A DNA stretch of 64,000 nucleotides. Origin: Caballeronia fortuita (lineage in GTDB: Bacteria; Pseudomonadota; Gammaproteobacteria; Burkholderiales; Burkholderiaceae). The position numbers and the translations under genes are program-made. Within the stretch, counting starts at the first letter, position 1. Every line of letters starts with the position of its first letter. Below the pieces are notes generated by a model that made no database searches, was not told the DNA's origin, and saw only the letters and a list, made by a program, of their open reading frames with translations. Shown here piece after piece: positions 58,854 to 64,000 of this stretch. The stretch covers positions 310,001 through 374,000 of the forward strand of contig NZ_FCNX02000002.1 of the NCBI RefSeq assembly GCF_001544835.2, read 5' to 3'.

Positions 58854-60113
58854 TCAGTCCCGAAGGCCGCGCAGGATGTTCGCCGCCGCGTGCGCCGCCA
58901 CTTCGCAGCCGAGGACGATATGCGCCTCGGCCGTATCCTCGATGAAATCGTGACTGACTCCGCCGATGCTCGGCACGAACAGCATGCACGCGGGCACATG
59001 ATGCGCGATGACCTGCGCATCGTGCGACGCGCCGCTCGGCATGCGCTCCCATTGACCCGGCGCGAGTGCATCGGCGGCGTCGGCGAGGTGCGTCTGCAAC
59101 GCGGCGTCCATCTGGACGGGTTGCTCGGGCGGCTCGCTGTCCGTCACCGCGACGCCGATTTTCCCTTCGGCGTTGAAGTCGCGGACGAGCGCGGCGAGCG
59201 CGGCGTCCATCGCGCGTAGACGATGCGCGCTGGCGTCGCGATATTGCAGATACAGGTCCGCCGCGCCCGGCACCACGCTGAACGAGCCCGGATCGAGCTC
59301 GATGCGCCCGACGGTCCAGACGGTGTCCGCATCCGCGATACGGCGAAACGCTTGGTCCATGCGGGCGATGAACGCGACGAGCGCCGCGCCCGCATCGCGC
59401 CGGATCGACATCGGCGTCGTGCCCGCGTGATTGCGCTGTCCCGTGAAGCGCAGCTTCAGCTCGCGAATGCCGACGATCGTCGTCACCACGCCGATCGACT
59501 TGCCGTTCGCCTCCAGCCGCCCGCCCTGTTCGATGTGCGGTTCCAGATAGGCCTTGTGCCGCGTCCTGTCGATATGCACGCGCGGCGTGCCGGTGAGTCC
59601 GGCTTGCCGCAACGCATCGCCGAGCAGGACGCCTTCGCGATTGCGCGCACCGCGCACGGCATCGTCGACGTGTTCGCCGACGAAGCTGCGGCTGCCGAGA
59701 AAGCCCGCGAACGTGCCTTCCTCGTCGATCCACGATGCGACGTCCACCGCGAAATCCCGCGTTGCTTCGCACTCGGCGAGCGCGCGCGCGATTTCCAGGC
59801 CGTAGATGACGCCGAGCGCGCCGTCGAGCCAGCCGCCGGTCGGCTGCGTATCGGTATGCGAGCCGATCAGCAGCGCCGGCCCGGCGTTGCGCGAGCGGCC
59901 GAACACATTGCCGACGCCGTCGATGGTCGCGGACAGACCCGCGTCGTTCATGCGCGAGACGAGCCAGTGGCGCGCGTCCATATCGACCGGTGAGAGCGAC
60001 AGGCGCACGACGCCCGGTCCGGTCGCGCCGAACGTGCGCAGATGGCGGAGATCGGCGAGCAGTCGCGCGGGATTGATTTTTAGCACGGCAAAGTCCTTGT
60101 CGATGAAGTTCAC
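58854..60113 (-). CDS. M20 family Zn-dependent amidohydrolase (N-carbamoyl-L-amino-acid hydrolase/allantoate type)
   Basis: A 419-residue hydrolase. Metal-binding motifs GSHTDTQPTGGWLDGALGVIYGLE (His, Asp), SWIDEEGTFAGFLGSRSF (Glu-Glu, ligand and base), LEPHIEQGGRLEANG, and SIGGVSHDFIEDTAEA (His ligand), with the dimerisation domain between about residues 210 and 325 (FTGQRNHAGTTPMSIRRDA). Reactions in the family: hydrolysis of N-carbamoyl amino acids, ureidoglycolate-type and allantoate amides. Its ATG region overlaps the GlxA-type regulator's stop by 4 bases, an operon. Confidence 0.9.
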   Translation of the reverse strand: MNFIDKDFAVLKINPARLLADLRHLRTFGATGPGVVRLSLSPVDMDARHWLVSRMNDAGLSATIDGVGNVFGRSRNAGPALLIGSHTDTQPTGGWLDGALGVIYGLEIARALAECEATRDFAVDVASWIDEEGTFAGFLGSRSFVGEHVDDAVRGARNREGVLLGDALRQAGLTGTPRVHIDRTRHKAYLEPHIEQGGRLEANGKSIGVVTTIVGIRELKLRFTGQRNHAGTTPMSIRRDAGAALVAFIARMDQAFRRIADADTVWTVGRIELDPGSFSVVPGAADLYLQYRDASAHRLRAMDAALAALVRDFNAEGKIGVAVTDSEPPEQPVQMDAALQTHLADAADALAPGQWERMPSGASHDAQVIAHHVPACMLFVPSIGGVSHDFIEDTAEAHIVLGCEVAAHAAANILRGLRD

Positions 60114-61057
60114 GCCGGCGTGCGCGCGTCGCGCCGCACTTCCTGCGGCGGCACGCCGAAGCCGCGCATGAAGGCCTCGCGCATATGGCGTCGATCCCTG
60201 AAACCCGTTTCCTGCGCGATGGTTTCGAGCGAATGACGGCTTTGCTCGATCATCAGGCGCGCCGCTTCCAGCCGCAGACCTTCGACAGCCTTCGCCGGCG
60301 ACTGCCCCGTTTCCATCGTGAAGACGCGGCTGAACTGACGCGGGCTCAGATGCGCTTCGCCCGCGAGTTCCTCGACCGTCAGCGTCCGGTTCAGATTCTT
60401 GCGCGCATAATTCAGCGCGTTCTGGATGCGGTCGGACTTCGGTGCGAGATCGAGCATTTCCGAGTGCTGCGACTGGCCGCCCGCGCGACGCTGATGCATC
60501 ACGAGCTTGTGCGCGACCGAACGCGCGATGTCCGCGCCGAGATCCTTCTCGACCATCGCGAGCGCGAGATCGAGACCCGCGGTCATGCCCGCCGATGTCC
60601 AGATCGGTCCATCCACGATGAAGATGCGGTCTTCCTCCACGCGCACGTCGGGAAAAAGGCGCTGCATGTCACGCGCGTAGACCCAGTGCGTGGTCGCGCG
60701 GCGGTTCGCGAGCAGGCCCGCCTCGGCCAGCACGAAGCCGCCCGTGCAGATGCCCGCGATGCGTCTTGCACGCGCGCCCTCGCGGCGTAAAAACGCGCGC
60801 ACGCCGAGAGGCGACGGTTGCGCGAGCGGCGCGGTGACGCCCACGGCGAGCCACGTATCGATCGATGCGCGCGCCGTCATCTGGCGCGTGCCGACGCTCA
60901 TGCCGAGCGACGAGCGCACTTCGCCGCCGCTTTCCGAGAAATTCTCGACGCCGTAGAACGCTTCGCCCGCGACGTCGTTCGCCATTTCGAAGACCGTCTG
61001 CGATGCGAGCGCCATGATCTGGAAGCCGTCGCTCAAAAGATAGCCGATGCGGTGCAT
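60110..61057 (-). CDS. GlxA family (DJ-1/PfpI plus AraC) transcriptional regulator
   Basis: A 315-residue regulator. The first ~190 residues are a DJ-1/PfpI (class I amidotransferase-like) domain: GYLLSDGFQIMALASQTVFE, ARRIAGICTGGFVLAEAGLL with the conserved Cys, and DGPIWTSAGMTAGLDLALAMVEKDLG. The C-terminal AraC HTH covers NRTLTVEELAGEAHLSPRQFSRVF and LETIAQETGFRDRRHMREAFMRGFG. GlxA-type proteins activate catabolic genes. Start at 61057 is taken for its family-like beginning; GGGAA lies upstream. Operon with the amidohydrolase and divergent from an SDR gene. Confidence 0.88.
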   Translation of the reverse strand: MHRIGYLLSDGFQIMALASQTVFEMANDVAGEAFYGVENFSESGGEVRSSLGMSVGTRQMTARASIDTWLAVGVTAPLAQPSPLGVRAFLRREGARARRIAGICTGGFVLAEAGLLANRRATTHWVYARDMQRLFPDVRVEEDRIFIVDGPIWTSAGMTAGLDLALAMVEKDLGADIARSVAHKLVMHQRRAGGQSQHSEMLDLAPKSDRIQNALNYARKNLNRTLTVEELAGEAHLSPRQFSRVFTMETGQSPAKAVEGLRLEAARLMIEQSRHSLETIAQETGFRDRRHMREAFMRGFGVPPQEVRRDARTPA

Positions 61058-61187
61058 GTCGTTTCCCGTTTCGTTGTCCTGTCGCGCAATGTCACGAATC
61101 CGTACCTTATACGTCATTTGCGTCACGGTCAAATTCGCCCAGAATTCACTCACTCGATCAACTACTTGTTTCGGACGGAGTGAAATC

Positions 61188-61982
61188 ATGACTCAGACAC
61201 ACCTCGGCACGGCGCTCGTCACGGGCGCATCTTCGGGCATCGGCGCGATCTACGCGGAACGCCTCGCGCGACGCGGCTACGATCTGATTCTGGTCGCGCG
61301 CAATCGCGAACGGCTGACCGCGCTCGCCGAGCGCATCACGAACGACACGCGCCGCAACGTCGAAATTCTCGACGCCGATCTGAACGACCGGCACGCGCTC
61401 GCCACGATCGAAACGAAGCTGAAGGAAGACGCGAGCATCACGCTGCTCGTGAACAACGCGGGCTTCGGCACGCATACGCCTTTGCTCGACAGCGACGTCG
61501 ATGCGATGACGCGCATGGTCGACCTCAACGTGACGGCGCTCACGCGTCTGACGTATGCGGCGGTGCCGGGCTTCGTCGCGCGCGGCAGGGGCGCGGTGAT
61601 CAATATCGCGTCGATCGTCAGCATCGCCCCGGAGATCCTGAATGGCGTGTACGGCGGGACCAAGGCGTTCGTGCTGGCGTTCAGCCAGTCGTTGCATCGT
61701 GAGCTTGCAGGCACGGGCGTGCGCGTGCAGGCCGTGCTGCCTGGCGCGACGGCGACCGAGTTCTGGGAAACGGGCGGCTTGCCGATCGAGAATCTCGACA
61801 AGGCGATCGTGATGTCGGCGGCCGATTTGGTCGATGCGGCGCTGGTCGGTTTCGATCGCGACGAACTGGTGTCGATTCCGTCGCTGCACGACGGCGCGAA
61901 GTGGGACGCGTTCGAAGCGGCGCGGCAGGCGATGGCGCCCGAGTTGTCGACGAACAAGCCAGCGGCGCGCTACGTCGCTTGA
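61188..61982 (+). CDS. SDR family oxidoreductase
   Basis: A 264-residue SDR: VTGASSGIGAIYAERLAR, VARNRERL suggesting NADP, LLVNNAGFG, INIASIVSIAPEIL (Ser), GVYGGTKAFVLAF (Tyr-x3-Lys) and VLPGATATEFWE. Substrate unknown; the set resembles SDRs of the YqjQ/DltE-like group. GGAG 7 bases before ATG 61188. Divergent from the GlxA-type regulator across 130 bp, which contains spaced GTCA motifs (61091, 61113 and 61124 region) that could be regulator sites. Followed 21 bp later by a second SDR. Confidence 0.88.
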   Translation: MTQTHLGTALVTGASSGIGAIYAERLARRGYDLILVARNRERLTALAERITNDTRRNVEILDADLNDRHALATIETKLKEDASITLLVNNAGFGTHTPLLDSDVDAMTRMVDLNVTALTRLTYAAVPGFVARGRGAVINIASIVSIAPEILNGVYGGTKAFVLAFSQSLHRELAGTGVRVQAVLPGATATEFWETGGLPIENLDKAIVMSAADLVDAALVGFDRDELVSIPSLHDGAKWDAFEAARQAMAPELSTNKPAARYVA

Positions 61983-62003
61983 ACGATAAAAAGGACAGAC
62001 ATC

Positions 62004-62765
62004 ATGGACATGACGGGAAACACCATCTTCATTACGGGCGGCACGTCGGGCATCGGGCGGGCGCTGGCCGAAGCGTTTCATCGGCGGGGCAACAAGGTGA
62101 TCGTCGCGGGCCGGCGCCGCGCATTGCTCGACGAAGTGGCAAGCGCGAACCCGGGCATCGATACGGTCGAACTGGATATCGGCGATGCTGCGCAGATTCG
62201 AACAGTCGCGCGGCAGCTCATCGCGAAGTATCCGGCGTTGAACGTGGTCATCAATAACGCGGGCATCATGCCGTTCGACGATGCCGGCGGCGCGCTCGAC
62301 GACGCGCAGGCCGTGCGTCTCGTCGAAACGAATCTGCTGGGTCCGGTGCGCGTGAGCGCGGCGTTCGTCGAGCATCTGAAAGCGCAGCCGCGCGCGTGGA
62401 TCGTCAACAACAGTTCGGTGCTCGCGTTCGTGCCGCTCGCCGCGACCGCGCTGTATTCGGCGACGAAGGCCGCGATTCATTCGTATTCCATGTCGCAACG
62501 TTTCGTGCTGCGCGATACGAACGTGCGCGTGCTGGAACTCACGCCGCCGTGGGTCGATACGGACCTGATCCACAAGAGCGGCGATCCCCGCGCGATGCCG
62601 CTCGACGCGTTCATCGACGAGGTGATGGCGAAGCTGCCCGACGCGACGACGGAAGTCGTGGTCGATCCGGCCAGGCCGATGCGCGATAACGCCGGGCCGA
62701 ACGAGCACGCTTTCGTCGAGCAGTTCAATCGGTTCGTGGTGGAGAATCCGATACCGGTGGAGTGA
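62004..62765 (+). CDS. SDR family oxidoreductase (DltE-like)
   Basis: A 253-residue SDR: IFITGGTSGIGRALAEAFHRRG, VVINNAGIMPFDD, WIVNNSSVLAFVPLA (Ser), ALYSATKAAIHSYS (Tyr-x3-Lys) and VLELTPPWVDTDL. The MPF after NNAG and PPxVxT ending are typical of DltE-type oxidoreductases. GGACAGACATC precedes the ATG; ATG 62010 is an alternative. Probably one operon with the preceding SDR. Its 3' end abuts the minus-strand MFS remnant. Confidence 0.87.
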   Translation: MDMTGNTIFITGGTSGIGRALAEAFHRRGNKVIVAGRRRALLDEVASANPGIDTVELDIGDAAQIRTVARQLIAKYPALNVVINNAGIMPFDDAGGALDDAQAVRLVETNLLGPVRVSAAFVEHLKAQPRAWIVNNSSVLAFVPLAATALYSATKAAIHSYSMSQRFVLRDTNVRVLELTPPWVDTDLIHKSGDPRAMPLDAFIDEVMAKLPDATTEVVVDPARPMRDNAGPNEHAFVEQFNRFVVENPIPVE

Positions 62766-62979
62766 AGCACATCACGAGCGGCACCACCGCGAGCGCCGCG
62801 CCGGCATGGCAAGCCGCCGGCGCGCCATATCGATCCGAGATCCATCCCGCGATCGCTCGACCGCACCATGCACGCGCCGCTCGCGACGTTGAACACGCCG
62901 AACACGGTGCCGCGCAGCGAAGGCGGCGCCGCTTCGGCGACCATCGCCGCGAGAACGCCCTGCGAGCGCGCTTCGATCA
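62766..62979 (-). pseudogene. C-terminal remnant of an MFS transporter, frameshifted
   Basis: Read on the minus strand from 62979 the sequence translates as [37 protein letters not shown] in one frame, then continues one base out of frame as GRAIAGWISDRYGAPAACHAGAALAVVPLVMCFTP. This is the loop and last helices typical of the C-terminus of a major facilitator protein. The N-terminal portion is absent: the remnant starts at the stop codon of the galactarate dehydratase gene. So it is a truncated and frameshifted relic, perhaps of a sugar-acid transporter once next to garD. Confidence 0.7.
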
Positions 62980-64000
62980 GGTCACCGGCGCCGGATTGAA
63001 CAGCACGAGCGCGTTATGCAGCTTCAACGCCTCGGCCTTCGTCTGCTTCTTGCCGCTCGCGACATCGAGCATCAGGCGGAACAGCTCCCAACCCACATCC
63101 GCGATGCTCGCCTCGCCCGTCGCGATGGTGCCCGCATTCACGTCCATCAGATCGTGCCAGCGGCGCGCGAGGTCCGACCGCGTCGCGACCTTCAGCACCG
63201 GCACTTCCGCGAGGCTGTACGGCGTGCCGCGGCCCGTCGTGAACACGTGCAGGTTGATGCCCGCCGCGAGTTGCAGCGTGCCGCAGATGAAATCGCTCGC
63301 GGGCGTCGCCGCGTAGATCAGGCCCTTCTGCTTCACCTTCTCGCCCGGCGACAGCACGCCCGAAATCGTCGACGAACCCGACTTGACGATCGATCCCATC
63401 GCCTTCTCGACGATGTTCGACAGCCCGCCCTTCTTGTTGCCCGGCGTCGTGTTCGCGCTGCGGTCCGCGCCGCCGCGCTTCAGATAATCGTCGTACCACT
63501 GCATCTCGCGGATGATCGCCTGCGCGACTTCGCCGTTGGCCGCGCGCGCCGTCAGTTGAGCGACGCCGTCGCGCACTTCCGTCACTTCGGAGAACATGAC
63601 CGTCGCGCCCGCGCGCACCAGCAGATCGGTCGCGAAACCGACCGCCGGATTCGCCGTCAGACCGGAGAACGCGTCGCTGCCGCCGCACTGCACGCCGACG
63701 ACGAGATCCGCCGCCGGACACGTCTCGCGACGGCGGTTGTTCAGGCGCTTCAGATGCGTCTCGGCCATGCGCATGATCGACTCGATCATCGACCCGAAAC
63801 CGACGTGCGCCTCGTCCTGCAAGACGACCGTGCCGCCGTTGTCGTCGTGCGTGTTGTCGCCGATATCGGCCACGTCTTCCGTTTCCGCCGATGCCGACGC
63901 GATCGGAATCGTGCCCGGCGGCATCAGGCGCTCGGGTTGCAGCTTCTCGCAGCCGAGCGACACCATCATCACTTCGCCGCCGAAGTTCGGATTCAGCGCG
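62977..64000 (-). CDS. garD: Galactarate dehydratase (5' end cut by window)
   Basis: C-terminal part of an UxaA/GarD family dehydratase. The frame is open to base 64000 and reads [25 protein letters not shown], followed by [33 protein letters not shown] (iron-site Cys region), and a C-terminus ending [14 protein letters not shown]. GarD dehydrates D-galactarate to 5-dehydro-4-deoxy-D-glucarate; the [10 protein letters not shown] and KLQPERL blocks favour galactarate over altronate. The stop TGA shares the sequence from which the MFS remnant starts. The start and N-terminal SAF domain lie outside the window. Confidence 0.88.
   Translation of the reverse strand, partial: ALNPNFGGEVMMVSLGCEKLQPERLMPPGTIPIASASAETEDVADIGDNTHDDNGGTVVLQDEAHVGFGSMIESIMRMAETHLKRLNNRRRETCPAADLVVGVQCGGSDAFSGLTANPAVGFATDLLVRAGATVMFSEVTEVRDGVAQLTARAANGEVAQAIIREMQWYDDYLKRGGADRSANTTPGNKKGGLSNIVEKAMGSIVKSGSSTISGVLSPGEKVKQKGLIYAATPASDFICGTLQLAAGINLHVFTTGRGTPYSLAEVPVLKVATRSDLARRWHDLMDVNAGTIATGEASIADVGWELFRLMLDVASGKKQTKAEALKLHNALVLFNPAPVT

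Noticed and set aside
61058-61187. GTCA-rich direct repeats as GlxA-type operators
   Set aside because: Spacing is irregular and the tetranucleotide is too common to claim sites; only mentioned under the SDR gene.

Overview
High-GC DNA with long, tightly packed genes, G/C-rich third codon positions and a gene repertoire typical of the Burkholderiaceae (trimeric porin of the Burkholderia type, DUF4148 protein, ProQ/FinO protein, DUF3734 patatin with 3-hydroxybutyrate dehydrogenase and acetoacetate decarboxylase, DUF3141 protein with Pta/AckA). The best guess is a chromosome or chromid of Burkholderia, Caballeronia or Paraburkholderia; the species cannot be told from the window. No rRNA, tRNA, CRISPR, insertion sequence or prophage was seen. 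About 57 protein genes are called, two of them cut by the window ends, plus one decayed gene.

Layout. 1-5.2 kb: HdeD-like membrane protein with a cysteine-peptidase-like tail, NYN/LOTUS protein, SRPBCC protein and KfrA-like coiled-coil DNA-binding protein, DUF4148 protein. 5.4-8.8 kb: VOC protein and a C4/ketone operon (acetoacetate decarboxylase, 3-hydroxybutyrate dehydrogenase, patatin). 9-14.3 kb: small secreted proteins, M48 peptidase, SDR, two unknowns, porin with a clear terminator, ProQ. 14.4-24 kb: two divergent regulator/target units (TetR with a RomA-like metallo-beta-lactamase; CGNR regulator with hydrolase, MDR and SDR), an NmrA protein, a lectin-like secreted protein and a large glucosidase. 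24-27.6 kb: an aldehyde-dehydrogenase homologue that lacks its catalytic cysteine, then acetate permease ActP with its DUF485 partner. 28.3-37.8 kb: a six-gene envelope operon, RND efflux pump followed by pqiABC. 37.8-47.4 kb (minus strand): PPK2, SulP, DUF3141, Pta, AckA, FabI-like and an unknown protein. 47.6-53.2 kb: outer-membrane and lipoprotein genes, then AspT-like transporter, D-lactate dehydrogenase and a VIT-like membrane protein. 53.4-58.8 kb: a MalT-like LuxR activator facing a stress protein, quinone oxidoreductase and Fe(II)/2-oxoglutarate dioxygenase. 58.8-64 kb: M20 amidohydrolase with GlxA-type regulator, two SDRs, an MFS remnant and galactarate dehydratase running off the window.

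How the parts fit. Several units point to redox and energy balance when respiration is limited: Pta-AckA (ATP from acetyl-CoA), D-lactate dehydrogenase (NADH reoxidation), PPK2 (polyphosphate), a USP-type protein and the PHB/ketone enzymes. The most unusual items are the catalytically disarmed aldehyde dehydrogenase, the stress protein whose hemerythrin-like domain has lost ligands, the RND-Pqi fused operon, and two well-structured operator regions (twin 17-bp sites at 15152-15204; four GTAAC/GTTAC half-sites at 17031-17103). All functional statements are from reading the sequence and family knowledge; no database search was run.
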